Positions 35,805 to 45,147 of a stretch of DNA of 45,778 nucleotides are shown here, in pieces (the first letter of the stretch is position 1; every line of letters begins with the position of its first letter). Source of the stretch: Metaclostridioides mangenotii (GTDB lineage: Bacteria > Bacillota > Clostridia > Peptostreptococcales > Peptostreptococcaceae); assembly GCF_018917235.1 (NCBI RefSeq), contig NZ_JAHLOF010000011.1, positions 1 through 45,778 of the forward strand, written 5' to 3'. The translations under genes and the position numbers were made by a program. The notes beneath the pieces are model-generated. The model did no database searches. It was not told where the DNA came from and saw only the letters and a list, made by a program, of their open reading frames with translations.

Positions 35805-36819
35805 AATCAGCACCTCCAACTTTTAATTTTTCTAATGTTTCTCTTATATATTTTGCTCTATTTATATCTCTGTTTTTTATCTCTGAATTTTCAAACATAG
35901 TACTCTGGTGAGCAGGTTGAATATTTATCATAAGCTTATCTAAATCATCTAATTTTATATTTTCTATATAACCCATCTCAACTCCTACCTTAACTACAGA
36001 TAAATATCCCATAGCTTCTGATGTATCTATAATTCTAGCTCCCTCAAGAAGTCCTAGTGCTCTAAAAATCTTGTCTTCTAATTTTATGCCCCAAGTTTTC
36101 TTTATCATCTCTCTAGCTTGAAGTTCTTTTGATACAATATCAGATGCCATTCCTTTTATATTTTCTATAGTATTCTTTTCAGTTCTTCCTAACGTAAGTT
36201 GATTAGAAATCTGATATATATTTCCTAGAGCTTCTGTTCTTTCTCCATATATTCCTCTAACTGCAACTCCTATCTGAGATGATACCTTGTGTACATCATT
36301 TATATATCTCATTTGTGTAAGTGCAGGTAAGTGAATCATCACGGATGCTCTCATTCCTGTACCTGTATTTGTAGGACAAGATGTAAGATATCCTAAATTT
36401 ACATCAAAAGCATATTCCAATGTCTCCTCAAGGAAATCATCTATTTCGCTAGCCTTTTCATATGCCTTTTCTAATTCTAATCCATCACACATTGTCTGTA
36501 TTCTAATATGATCTTCTTCATTAATCATTATACTTACTGTCTCATCTTTTTTTATCAAAACTGCTCCGTTAGCGTTATTTGCTAGATCTGGACTTATTAA
36601 ATGATTTTCTACCATACAAATCTTCTTGAGTTGACTCAAGTCAGACATCTTATAAAAATCATACTCTCTTTCTAATCCACTATTATTTTTAAAGAGGGCT
36701 TCCTTAACTTTTTCAATAACTACTAAAGATTTTTCTTCATCAAGTTTATTTGGAAATGGATAGTCCAATAAATTTCTAGCAAGTCTGACTCTAGACTTAA
36801 TAACTATTTTATTTTCCAT
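35791..36819 (-). CDS. mcsB: Protein arginine kinase McsB
   Basis: 342 residues of the guanidino kinase family. KSRVRLARNLLDYPFP is the N-terminal conserved block; SCPTNTGTGMRASVMIHLPAL contains the catalytic Cys loop, and RGIYGERTEALGNIYQISNQ follows. It phosphorylates arginines on proteins to send them to ClpC-ClpP and to inactivate CtsR. mcsA is the activator encoded before it. Confidence 0.95.
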   Translation of the reverse strand: MENKIVIKSRVRLARNLLDYPFPNKLDEEKSLVVIEKVKEALFKNNSGLEREYDFYKMSDLSQLKKICMVENHLISPDLANNANGAVLIKKDETVSIMINEEDHIRIQTMCDGLELEKAYEKASEIDDFLEETLEYAFDVNLGYLTSCPTNTGTGMRASVMIHLPALTQMRYINDVHKVSSQIGVAVRGIYGERTEALGNIYQISNQLTLGRTEKNTIENIKGMASDIVSKELQAREMIKKTWGIKLEDKIFRALGLLEGARIIDTSEAMGYLSVVKVGVEMGYIENIKLDDLDKLMINIQPAHQSTMFENSEIKNRDINRAKYIRETLEKLKVGGADYELQ

Positions 36820-36831
36820 TAATTTTCCCTC

Positions 36832-37326
36832 CTATTCCATTGAATTCTCGAGAGATTTTATTTTATCTCTTAGTTTTGCTGCCTCTTCATACTTTTCGTT
36901 TTTAACAGCTCTATCTAGTTCTTGTTTACTCTTTTTTATTTCATTTTTAACACTTATATTATGGTAAGATTTCTTCGGTGCTTTACCAACGTGTTCTAAG
37001 TGACCATGTATATTTTGGAGCATTGGATTAATTTGACTGCTAAAAGCTTCATAACAGTTGCTGCATCCAAATCTTCCTGTTTTTTTAAAATCACTGTAAG
37101 TGCTGTTACAAACTGGACATATAAGTTTGTTTTCAACTTCTTTTTCAGGTTGAAAACCTAATTTTGATATTACATCCATCATTGTAAATGGCATATTAAA
37201 ATCAAAATCAACATTTGTATACTCTTTAGCACACTCACCACATAAATATTTTTCTACTTTCTCACCATTTATATTTTCATTGTAGTAAACTGAAGCTTTA
37301 TTTTTATTACAATTTTGGCATAGCAT
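36832..37326 (-). CDS. mcsA: McsA, activator of McsB
   Basis: 164 residues. Zinc-binding CxxC pairs appear in MLCQNCNKNKA, LCGECAKEY, LICPVCNSTY and FGCSNCYEAF, and a UVR domain (LDRAVKNEKYEEAAKLRDKI) ends the protein. McsA stimulates McsB kinase. A GTG three codons upstream lies within the ctsR stop and ribosome-site region; the ATG at 37326 is preferred. Confidence 0.92.
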   Translation of the reverse strand: MLCQNCNKNKASVYYNENINGEKVEKYLCGECAKEYTNVDFDFNMPFTMMDVISKLGFQPEKEVENKLICPVCNSTYSDFKKTGRFGCSNCYEAFSSQINPMLQNIHGHLEHVGKAPKKSYHNISVKNEIKKSKQELDRAVKNEKYEEAAKLRDKIKSLENSME

Positions 37327-37331
37327 AATTA

Positions 37332-37796
37332 TCACTCTCCCGTGTTAATTAAAAGTATTATTAAGTTTTTAAGTAAATTTGCCCTCACTTTTTCTTTCAA
37401 ATCAGATAACGGAATAACTAGCGACTTATCATCAATAGAGGACAGTATTATCTTTGACTCTCTTCCTGTAATTAATTCAGTATCTTTTAAGTTTTCTACA
37501 ATATCCTTGGCTCTTTTAAAAGATATCTGATTTCCTATCTTTTCATTTAGAAGGTTCGTTATATAGTCCTTCTTATTTTGCTGTATTTTAGCAATCTGGA
37601 CATATCCTCCACCGCCTTGTTTGCTCTCTACAAAATATCCTCTGTCTAGGGTAAACCTCGTCGTAAGAACATAATTTATCTGAGACGGCACACAGCAAAA
37701 TAAACTTGCCAACTCATTTCTTTGAATTTGAATTAAATTGCTATCCTTCATAAGATCTTTTATAAATTTTTCTATTATATCAGTCATTGTCGCCAT
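37332..37796 (-). CDS. ctsR: Transcriptional repressor CtsR
   Basis: 154 residues. Starts MATMTDIIEKFIKDLM, then the winged helix with NELASLFCCVPSQINYVLTTRF and the glycine-rich wing RGYFVESKQGGGGYVQI that senses heat. It represses its own operon and clp genes. The frame continues to a GTG at 37808, but the ATG at 37796 matches the family start. Its operator is seen right upstream. Confidence 0.95.
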   Translation of the reverse strand: MATMTDIIEKFIKDLMKDSNLIQIQRNELASLFCCVPSQINYVLTTRFTLDRGYFVESKQGGGGYVQIAKIQQNKKDYITNLLNEKIGNQISFKRAKDIVENLKDTELITGRESKIILSSIDDKSLVIPLSDLKEKVRANLLKNLIILLINTGE

Positions 37797-37815
37797 ATTA
37801 ATCACCACTTACTTT

Positions 37816-37832
37816 CTTGACTATCTTTGACT
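37816..37832 (-). promoter_or_regulatory. CtsR operator
   Basis: Minus-strand AGTCAAAGATAGTCAAG, a tandem heptad of the CtsR type (R-GTCAAA-NAN-RGTCAAA consensus) with one deviation in the last base. It lies between the promoter and the ctsR start. Confidence 0.75.
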
Positions 37833-37833
37833 T

Positions 37834-37861
37834 ATTTTACACCTTTTAGAATTTTTGTAAA
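37834..37861 (-). promoter_or_regulatory. Promoter of the ctsR operon
   Basis: Minus-strand TTTACA (37861-37856), 16 bp, TAAAAT (37839-37834), immediately before the CtsR heptads. Confidence 0.6.
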
Positions 37862-37965
37862 GTACCTTATATAAAATTAATTATCGTTTTTTGCAATGAT
37901 ACTACAATATAATCATTTACTAAAATTATCATATTGATACCCTTATGTATTTATTTACCACAAAA

Positions 37966-37992
37966 AGGTAGAGTCTAATCTCGACTCTACCT
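37966..37992 (-). terminator. Terminator of the EF-G-like gene
   Basis: Perfect 10-bp stem AGGTAGAGTC / GACTCTACCT, seven-base loop, then TTTTTG on the minus strand. Confidence 0.85.
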
Positions 37993-38022
37993 ATTTTGTA
38001 CAATTTATATTTAACAATAATT

Positions 38023-39972
38023 TTATGATAGGGCTTTTTCTCTCTTAAGATTTCCTGATTCGTCGATTATTTTTTCCGATAAATGTTGTGGTACTTCACC
38101 ATAGCTTTCGAGTTCCATTTCAAAAGCTCCTCGTCCTTGAGTCATAGATCTGAGGTCTATAGCATATTTAAATGTTTCTGCTTGTGGTGCAAGTGCAAAT
38201 ATAATTTGCTTGCCTTTTCCATCTGGCTCCATACCTAGAATTTTACCTCTTCTCTTGTTTATATCTCCCATAACATCACCCATATAATCATCCGGAACCA
38301 TAATCTTAAGCTTCATAATTGGCTCAAGCAGTATAGGATTAGCTTCTTCTATTCCCTTTTTAAATGCTACACTTGCAGCCATTTTAAACGCCATTTCTGA
38401 TGAATCTACATCGTGATAAGACCCATCGTATAGAACAGCTTTTATATTTGTTACTGGAAATCCTCCTAATATACCTTTCGACATAGATTCTCTTAATCCT
38501 TTTTCTACTGCAGGAACATATTGTTTTGGAACTGATCCTCCAAATAATTCCTCAGAGAAATCAAAATCTTTATCTGATCTAGAAAATCTTATCTTGACAT
38601 CACCGTACTGTCCATGGCCGCCAGATTGCTTTTTATATTTACCTTGCACATCTGCGCTACCTTTAATGGTTTCTTTATAAGGAACTTTTAAATCATTTAG
38701 AGCTACATCCACTCCAAACTTATCCTTCATTCTATTTTTAATCGTTTTTATATGTAATTCACCTTGGCCACCAAGTAGAGACTGTCTTGTATCTACATTT
38801 CTATACCAATGAAGCGTTGGATCCTCTTCAACAAGTTTATTTAGGATTATTCCAACTTTATCTTCATCGCCTTTATTCTTAGTCTCTACAGCGTAGTATA
38901 TCTGTGGTTTTGGAAACTCTATGTCATCTTGTAAATCTGCATTTTTATTTGTAGAAAGTGAGTCACCTGTCTTCAAAGAGTCAACTTTCGTAACTACTAC
39001 TATATCCCCACTCTTTGCTTTCTCTACATTTATAAGTTCTCCATTTTTTAATGTATAAAGGCCTGCTAGTCTTTCTTTGCTTTTTTTATTCAAATTATAA
39101 AACTCAGTGTCTTTATTTATCTCGCCATCTACAACTTTTATATAAGACATCTTTCCTACAAAGGGATCCATTAATGTCTTAAATACAAATCCATTAAATC
39201 CTTTTTTCTTATCACCAATTTTTGGTTCTAAAAAATCAGTGATGGTCTCTAATATTTCTTTTGTACCTATATTGCTTATAGTAGATCCACAAATTACTGG
39301 AATTATATCTCCTCTTTGTATTCCTGTTATAATTCCTTTCTGAATTTCTTCTTTAGTTAGCTCTTCACCACTGAAATACTTGTCTAGTATTTCATCGTCA
39401 GTTTCAGCTATTAACTCCATTAATGCTTCTCTTACGCTAATAGCTTGCTCTTTAAAGTCACCCTCTAAATCATCTACATTTTCAAATACATTGTAAAGTT
39501 TAACAAACTCTTTATCCTTGTATATAGGTATTATCATTGGTACTATTTTGTTGTTGTATTTATCTCTAAGCATTTCTATAGCATCTTTATATCTAGCTTT
39601 TTCGTTATCTATTTTATTTATAAACATTATCTTAGGCATATTTTCTGTTAACTCTAACGATTTTTCTGTACCAACTTGAATTGGTGAAGTCGCGTCAATT
39701 ACTATTATAGAGGCGTCACTCGCGCTAAGAGCTGAGATAACGTCTCCGTTAAAGTCAAAATACCCTGGTGTGTCTAATAAATTAAACTTATAGTCGTTGT
39801 ACTCAATCGGCCTTAACGACATGTGGTAAGTCATGTTCGCTTTGTCTGTCAGCTTTGGTATCTTGTTTGTATTTGCTGTGTAAGATATTGTTTCAATAAG
39901 ATTAGTCTTACCGCATCCACTATGTCCAAGTACTGCTACATTTCTCAACTTGTTGCTCTCATAGACTTTCAT
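38023..39972 (-). CDS. EF-G-like translation GTPase (second FusA-type protein)
   Basis: 649 residues. P-loop GHSGCGKT (16-23), LLDTPGYFDF (G3) and INKID (G4) define the G domain. Domain 2, EGEV-like regions and the EF-G domains III-V follow (KQSGGHGQYGDVKIRF, GGFPVTNIKAVLYDGSYHDV, DYMGDVMGDINKRRGKILGM). It is related to EF-G but is not the canonical one: the P-loop is HSGCGKTN and only about 44 residues separate it from DTPG, against roughly 65 in E. coli EF-G, so switch I is shortened. GGTGGG precedes the ATG at 39972. Its role is unknown; possibly ribosome-associated stress or recycling. Confidence 0.87.
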   Translation of the reverse strand: MKVYESNKLRNVAVLGHSGCGKTNLIETISYTANTNKIPKLTDKANMTYHMSLRPIEYNDYKFNLLDTPGYFDFNGDVISALSASDASIIVIDATSPIQVGTEKSLELTENMPKIMFINKIDNEKARYKDAIEMLRDKYNNKIVPMIIPIYKDKEFVKLYNVFENVDDLEGDFKEQAISVREALMELIAETDDEILDKYFSGEELTKEEIQKGIITGIQRGDIIPVICGSTISNIGTKEILETITDFLEPKIGDKKKGFNGFVFKTLMDPFVGKMSYIKVVDGEINKDTEFYNLNKKSKERLAGLYTLKNGELINVEKAKSGDIVVVTKVDSLKTGDSLSTNKNADLQDDIEFPKPQIYYAVETKNKGDEDKVGIILNKLVEEDPTLHWYRNVDTRQSLLGGQGELHIKTIKNRMKDKFGVDVALNDLKVPYKETIKGSADVQGKYKKQSGGHGQYGDVKIRFSRSDKDFDFSEELFGGSVPKQYVPAVEKGLRESMSKGILGGFPVTNIKAVLYDGSYHDVDSSEMAFKMAASVAFKKGIEEANPILLEPIMKLKIMVPDDYMGDVMGDINKRRGKILGMEPDGKGKQIIFALAPQAETFKYAIDLRSMTQGRGAFEMELESYGEVPQHLSEKIIDESGNLKREKALS

Positions 39973-40021
39973 ATAAGCACCCACCTTTAATTATGTATTT
40001 TGTTTTTTGCCTATGTTTATA

Positions 40022-40037
40022 TCCAAAAATTTTTGGA
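40022..40037. repeat. Perfect 16-bp palindrome upstream of the EF-G-like gene
   Basis: TCCAAAAATTTTTGGA, about 50 bp before the start codon of the EF-G-like gene. No T-run or known site matches; a regulator binding site is possible. Confidence 0.4.
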
Positions 40038-40190
40038 ATTTTTAGATAACATAACACTTAGTTAAGATACTTCTACATGTATATGCTCTATTCCTTCATT
40101 TTATATATATAAATTCTAACTTACACTTAAATTGTTAAACGACACATCGTTTTTAGACTAGCGTGCTTTATTATAGCTTTAAGTCATAAA

Positions 40191-40223
40191 AAGATGCCAG
40201 GAAATAAATTTTCCTGGCATCTT
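40191..40223 (-). terminator. Terminator of pyc
   Basis: Perfect 14-bp stem AAGATGCCAGGAAA / TTTCCTGGCATCTT with a five-base loop, then TTTATG on the minus strand. Confidence 0.9.
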
Positions 40224-40270
40224 AAAATTCTATATAAATAAATCTATCTAAAAAATATTATCTACTGTAC

Positions 40271-43200
40271 CTATGCTTCTTCAGAACTATCCTCAGCAGC
40301 ACTCATCATCATAAGAAGTTGCTTATCAACTACAATATCATTTTGACCTACTTTTATAGACTTAATTACTCCATCAGCTTTAGCAACTATATTAGTCTCC
40401 ATCTTCATAGCTTCAATAACTATTAGAGGTTGGTTAGCTGTAACTACATCTCCTTCGTTTACAAGTATCTTTACTACTTTACCTGGTATACTTGCTCCTA
40501 CTTGAAGAGGGTCACTCATATCAGCTTTTTCGATGTTTGCGACTTGACCAGTATAGTTATTGTCTTTAATCTCAACTTCTCTAAACATTCCGTTAAGCTC
40601 AAAACCTATCGTTCTCATTCCATCTTCTTTAACATCGCCAATCTCAACTAGTCTTATTGTTAAAACTTTTCCTTCTTCTATTTCAACTTCACACTCTTCG
40701 TTTTTATTTAGTCCGTAGAAGAATACGTCACTTTCAAGTTTTGAAATATCATTGTACTCTTGTAGATGATCTATATAATCCTCATATACTTTTGGATATA
40801 ATGCGTAACTTAAAATATTTCTAATATTAGCATCCATATTGTATTTATCATCTAAGTGCTCTTTTATTTTATCAAAGTCTTCATCTGGTAATAGTGATCC
40901 CGGTCTATCAGTAATTGCCTCTTCGCCTTTAAGAACAACATCAGAAAGATCTTTTGGAATTCCACCCTCTGGTTGACCTATCATACCTTTACAGAAATCA
41001 ACTACAGAATCTGGGAATGCCAAATTTTTACCTTCTTCTATTATATTATCTTTTGTAAGTTTGTTCTTAGTCATAAATATGGCTAAATCTCCAACTACTT
41101 TAGAAGATGGTGTAACTTTTATTATATCTCCAACTACTTCGTTTGCTACTTTGTAGTTAGCTTTTACTTCATCAAATCTATTTACTAGACCTAAACTATC
41201 AGCTTGTGGCTTAAGGTTAGTGTATTGCCCACCTGGTATTTCATAGTTGTATATTTCTGCATATGAAGTAGTTAAATCACTTTCAAATTTTCCATATACT
41301 TTTCTTAAATCTTTGTAATACATGCTAAGTTCATCATACCCATAAAGACCTATATTTGTATCTCTTTCTGTATTTTTAAGAGCTTCAACTATTGCATTTA
41401 ATGATGGTTGACTTGTAATACCAGCCACAGACTCTAATGCAGCATCTATAATATCTACTCCAGCTTCAGAAGCCATTAAGCAAGTAGCAACACCATTTCC
41501 ACTTGTATCATGAGTGTGTAGATGTATTGGAGTTTTAACATTTCTCTTAAGCTCTTTTATTAGCATATATGCTGAGTATGGTTTAAGAAGACCTGACATG
41601 TCTTTAATAGCTATTATATCTGCTCCAAGACTTTCAAGCTCTTGTGCCATTCTTATATAGTACTCCATATTGTATTTAGTCTTAGTTTTATCAAGTACAT
41701 CACCAGTATAGCATATAGCTGCCTCAGCAATTTTACCTGTTTCAAGAGCTGTCTCAAGTGATGGTTTTATATTTTCTATCCAGTTAAGTGAATCGAATAT
41801 TCTAAATACATCAATCCCTTGTTTAGCTGATTCTTTAGTAAATTCCGCTATTAGATTATCTGGGTAGTTTTTGTATCCAACACCGTTTGATGCTCTAAGC
41901 AACATTTGGAACATTATGCTTGGTATTTCTTCTCTTAATTTTTGAAGTCTTCTCCATGGAGACTCTTTAAGGAATCTATAAGCAACGTCATAAGTTGCAC
42001 CTCCCCACATCTCTAACGAGAAAAGATCTTTCATATATTTCTCAGTCGCAGGCGCAGCCTGAACTAAGTCATAAGTTCTAAGTCTTGTAGCAAGCAGTGA
42101 TTGATGTGCATCCCTCATAGTTGTATCAGTTAGAAGTATTTTCTTATCATTTTTTATCTTTTCTAAATACTTTTCTTTTCCTAATTCATAGAATAAATCT
42201 CTACTTCCTACTGTTTGTATAGCAGGCTTTTCAATTCTTGGTTCATGAAGTGCATCAAAATATGGTTTTTCTTTACATGCATTATCATTAACAACTACAT
42301 CACCAATAAATTGAAGTAATTTCGTACCCCTATCTCTACTCTCTCTTATATCAAACAACTCTGGATTTTCATCGATAAATTTAGTACTACATTGGCCTTT
42401 CAGGAATTTATCGTTGTTCAATACATTTATTAAGAAACCTATATTAGTTTTAACGCCTCTAACTCTAAATTCTCTTATAGATCTTAAAGTTTTGCTTACA
42501 GCTCCCTTAAACGTTCTATCCCACGATATAGTCTTTACTAGTAAACTATCGTAGTGAGGGCTTATATTGGCTCCTGTGAACCCATTTCCGCCATCTAATC
42601 TTATACCAAATCCAGATCCAGTTCTATATACTTGTATTTTTCCTGTGTCAGGCATAAATTGATTTTTAGGATCTTCTGTAGTTATTCTACATTGTATAGA
42701 ATAACCCCTTACTTCTATACTGTCTTGTGATTTTATATCTATCTCATCACTGTCTAGAGCATAACCTTGAGCAATGAGTATTTGGCTCTGAACTATATCA
42801 ATTCCAGTTACCATCTCTGTTACTGTATGCTCAACCTGAACTCTAGTATTCATCTCTATAAAATAATGTGCTCCACTAGCATCTACCAAGAACTCTAATG
42901 TTCCTGCATTTTTGTAACCTACGTATTTAGCAAGTTTTACAGCATCTTCACAAATAGATTCTCTAATTTCTTTATCTAATGAGAATGCTGGAGCGTATTC
43001 TATAATTTTTTGGTGTCTTCTTTGAACTGAACAGTCTCTCTCATATAAGTGAACTACATTACCATACTCATCTCCTAGTATCTGTACTTCTATATGTTTT
43101 GGATCTGTTATATATTTTTCTATAAATATAATATCTTCTCCAAATGCTTTTCTAGATTCGCTACATGCTGTTTCGTATTCTAACTCAAGATCTTCTTCAC

Positions 43201-43729
43201 GAGTTACAATTCTTATACCTCTACCGCCACCGCCGTTAGATGCTTTTATCATAACTGGGTAACCTATTTTTTTAGCGATCTCTTTTGCTTCATCAGTAGA
43301 TTTTATCGCTTTATCTACACCTGGTATAGTTGGTACGCCAACTTCATGTGCTATTCTTTTAGAGTTTATTTTATCACCCATCTTATCCATGATTTTAGAT
43401 GATGGTCCGATAAATGTAATTCCATTTTCTTCACATCTACGTGCAAACTCAGCATTTTCTGCTAAAAATCCATAACCAGGATGTATTGCATCTACTTTCT
43501 TTCTCTTTGCAAGATCTATTATTCCATCTATATCTAAATATGCATCAATAGGCCCTTTGTCTTCCCCTATTAGATACGATTCATCAGCTTTAGTTCTAAA
43601 TAAACCGTATTTATCTTCCTTACTATATATACCAACACTTTTTATACCTAATTCAGAGCAAGCTCTAAATACTCTTATCGCAATTTCGCCTCTATTAGCA
43701 ACTAATACTTTGTTAAATTTTTTAAGCAT
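40271..43729 (-). CDS. pyc: Pyruvate carboxylase
   Basis: 1152 residues, one chain as in most bacteria. The biotin carboxylase domain starts KVLVANRGEIAIRVFRA and includes KASNGGGGRGIR (ATP grasp) and FIEMNTRVQVEHTVTE. The carboxyltransferase TIM barrel has LLTDTTMRDAHQSLLATRLR and HLHTHDTSGNG (metal ligands). The C-terminal biotin carrier has VIEAMKMETN with the biotin Lys at about 1109. It refills oxaloacetate. The ATG used lies 11 bases after GGAG. An overlapping four-codon frame (ATG CCG TAT GCT TAA) starts nearer to that ribosome site. Confidence 0.97.
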   Translation of the reverse strand: MLKKFNKVLVANRGEIAIRVFRACSELGIKSVGIYSKEDKYGLFRTKADESYLIGEDKGPIDAYLDIDGIIDLAKRKKVDAIHPGYGFLAENAEFARRCEENGITFIGPSSKIMDKMGDKINSKRIAHEVGVPTIPGVDKAIKSTDEAKEIAKKIGYPVMIKASNGGGGRGIRIVTREEDLELEYETACSESRKAFGEDIIFIEKYITDPKHIEVQILGDEYGNVVHLYERDCSVQRRHQKIIEYAPAFSLDKEIRESICEDAVKLAKYVGYKNAGTLEFLVDASGAHYFIEMNTRVQVEHTVTEMVTGIDIVQSQILIAQGYALDSDEIDIKSQDSIEVRGYSIQCRITTEDPKNQFMPDTGKIQVYRTGSGFGIRLDGGNGFTGANISPHYDSLLVKTISWDRTFKGAVSKTLRSIREFRVRGVKTNIGFLINVLNNDKFLKGQCSTKFIDENPELFDIRESRDRGTKLLQFIGDVVVNDNACKEKPYFDALHEPRIEKPAIQTVGSRDLFYELGKEKYLEKIKNDKKILLTDTTMRDAHQSLLATRLRTYDLVQAAPATEKYMKDLFSLEMWGGATYDVAYRFLKESPWRRLQKLREEIPSIMFQMLLRASNGVGYKNYPDNLIAEFTKESAKQGIDVFRIFDSLNWIENIKPSLETALETGKIAEAAICYTGDVLDKTKTKYNMEYYIRMAQELESLGADIIAIKDMSGLLKPYSAYMLIKELKRNVKTPIHLHTHDTSGNGVATCLMASEAGVDIIDAALESVAGITSQPSLNAIVEALKNTERDTNIGLYGYDELSMYYKDLRKVYGKFESDLTTSYAEIYNYEIPGGQYTNLKPQADSLGLVNRFDEVKANYKVANEVVGDIIKVTPSSKVVGDLAIFMTKNKLTKDNIIEEGKNLAFPDSVVDFCKGMIGQPEGGIPKDLSDVVLKGEEAITDRPGSLLPDEDFDKIKEHLDDKYNMDANIRNILSYALYPKVYEDYIDHLQEYNDISKLESDVFFYGLNKNEECEVEIEEGKVLTIRLVEIGDVKEDGMRTIGFELNGMFREVEIKDNNYTGQVANIEKADMSDPLQVGASIPGKVVKILVNEGDVVTANQPLIVIEAMKMETNIVAKADGVIKSIKVGQNDIVVDKQLLMMMSAAEDSSEEA

Positions 43730-43767
43730 ACGGCATTCTTCTCCTTTTAAAAATATATAATATAAAG

Positions 43768-43796
43768 AGTATAGACTAAATCACTTTATTTTTGAA
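43768..43796 (-). promoter_or_regulatory. Predicted promoter of pyc
   Basis: Minus-strand TTCAAA (43796-43791), 17 bp, TATACT (43773-43768), about 35 bp before the pyc start. Confidence 0.4.
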
Positions 43797-43957
43797 TACT
43801 TTTTTGCAACTTCCTTAATTAATAAGATAAATACGTATAAAGAAGTAACTTTCCACATGTAATATTCGATTTTACCATCTATTATTTAAGGTACTTTTGA
43901 GTTAAAATTCACACTTTATGTTACATATGAATCATCTTATATATAAATTTCTTCTTG

Positions 43958-44386
43958 TTAATCAACTTGTGATAGTAATCTTTTTAAAACATCTGTAAGC
44001 TTGATTAAACCTAAGTCAGTATGAGATATAGCAAGCACTGTTTTAACGCAATTTTCTGATAAATCAAATTTATATGATCTATATTTCATTATTGTATATT
44101 TGGGCATTATTTTTTCTAGACTTAATGTAAGCTTTTCAGTCGTATTCATATATATTTCAAACAATTCCTCTTCATCTTTACTTTTTTGTTCATTATTTTC
44201 TAAGTTCTCTTCTTTATTTAGAATTTTATCTAATTCTTCTATATTCACTTTTAATTTATAAGCTAGAACATCTTCTCTCTTAGTTGCTTTTGTCATATCT
44301 GTTTCTACTTCGAATACGCTATTTTCATTTATAGAAGTCTTTATTTCTTCGCTATCTACTACTTCCATTCCAATTATTGTGTACAA
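43958..44386 (-). CDS. Hypothetical acidic soluble protein
   Basis: 142 residues. Begins YTIIGMEVVDSEEIKTS, has a low-complexity acidic centre (NKEENLENNEQKSKDEEE), and ends with a more ordered part (YRSYKFDLSENCVKTVLAIS, LTDVLKRLLSQVD). The TTG start has GGGAGG seven bases before it. No membrane segment or signal is visible. I do not recognise the family. It lies between the tRNA cluster and pyc, alone. Confidence 0.6.
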   Translation of the reverse strand: MYTIIGMEVVDSEEIKTSINENSVFEVETDMTKATKREDVLAYKLKVNIEELDKILNKEENLENNEQKSKDEEELFEIYMNTTEKLTLSLEKIMPKYTIMKYRSYKFDLSENCVKTVLAISHTDLGLIKLTDVLKRLLSQVD

Positions 44387-44487
44387 TATTAAACCTCCCT
44401 TTAAATATCTCTAATTTTTTTATAGTGTCTATATTATTATTTAACTTTATTGTTTGTATCTCTTAGTTTTAATTTAAATAAAACAAA

Positions 44488-44515
44488 ATCCTCTAGCAAA
44501 TATTTACTAGAGGAT
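44488..44515 (-). terminator. Terminator of the tRNA cluster
   Basis: ATCCTCTAG / CTAGAGGAT stem, ten-base loop, followed on the minus strand by TTTGTTTTATTT, just after tRNA-Val. Confidence 0.85.
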
Positions 44516-44518
44516 GAA

Positions 44519-44594
44519 TGGTGGGATTAACAGGGCTCGAACCTGTGACCCCCTGCTTGTAAGGCAGGTGCTCTCCCAGCTGAGCTATAATCCC
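44519..44594 (-). tRNA. tRNA-Val (TAC)
   Basis: Minus strand GGGATTATAGCTCAGC..., anticodon TAC in the loop CTTACAA, encoded CCA end. Last tRNA of the cluster. Confidence 0.95.
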
Positions 44595-44624
44595 TTACAA
44601 TGTGTCTATTCTAAATTGTCTGTA

Positions 44625-44701
44625 TGGTGCGCCCAAAGGGACTCGAACCCCTAACCTTCTGATTCGTAGTCAGACACTCTATCCAGTTGAGCTATAGGCG
44701 C
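44625..44701 (-). tRNA. tRNA-Arg (ACG)
   Basis: Minus strand GCGCCTATAGCTCAACTGG..., anticodon ACG in CTACGAA (first base expected to become inosine), acceptor pairs with TGGGCGC, encoded CCA. Confidence 0.95.
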
Positions 44702-44706
44702 AATAT

Positions 44707-44780
44707 TGGAGGCGACACCCAGATTCGAACTGAGGATCAAGGAGTTGCAGTCCACTGCCTTACCACTTGGCTATGTCGCC
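44707..44780 (-). tRNA. tRNA-Cys (GCA)
   Basis: Minus strand GGCGACATAGCCAAG..., anticodon GCA in CTGCAAC, discriminator U, encoded CCA. Confidence 0.95.
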
Positions 44781-44802
44781 GCCTTATAAAATACTATTAA
44801 TC

Positions 44803-44878
44803 TGGTGATCTATCCGAGGATCGAACTCGGGACACCCTGATTAAGAGTCAGGTGCTCTACCAGCTGAGCTAATAGACC
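44803..44878 (-). tRNA. tRNA-Lys (CTT)
   Basis: Minus strand GGTCTATTAGCTCAGC..., anticodon CTT in CTCTTAA, encoded CCA; acceptor has a G-T pair at position 2. Confidence 0.93.
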
Positions 44879-44886
44879 ATATTTTT

Positions 44887-44964
<78 letters not shown>

Positions 44965-44969
44965 ACAAC

Positions 44970-45046
44970 TGGTCGAGGTGAAGGGACTCGAACCCCCGGC
45001 CCCATGGTCCCAAACCATGTGCGCTACCAAACTGCGCTACACCTCG
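44970..45046 (-). tRNA. tRNA-Pro (TGG)
   Basis: Minus strand CGAGGTGTAGCGCAG..., anticodon TGG in TTTGGGA, encoded CCA. Its uncharged form can bind the CCU specifier of the two ProRS T-boxes. Confidence 0.95.
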
Positions 45047-45061
45047 AAATTGAATTAAATG

Positions 45062-45138
45062 TGGTGGACCATCAGGGACTCGAACCCCGGACCTACCGGT
45101 TATGAGCCGGGCGCTCTAACCAACTGAGCTAATGGTCC
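45062..45138 (-). tRNA. tRNA-Ile2 (CAT, lysidine type)
   Basis: Minus strand GGACCATTAGCTCAGTTGG..., anticodon CAT in CTCATAA. The body matches the Bacillus Ile2 tRNA (GGACC acceptor) rather than Met, so the C is expected to become lysidine and read AUA. Confidence 0.85.
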
Positions 45139-45147
45139 ACATTTTAT

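Noticed and set aside
40138..40160. Hairpin AAACGA-CACA-TCGTTT as a terminator
   Set aside because: The T-run is on the plus strand, where no gene ends; the stem is only six pairs.
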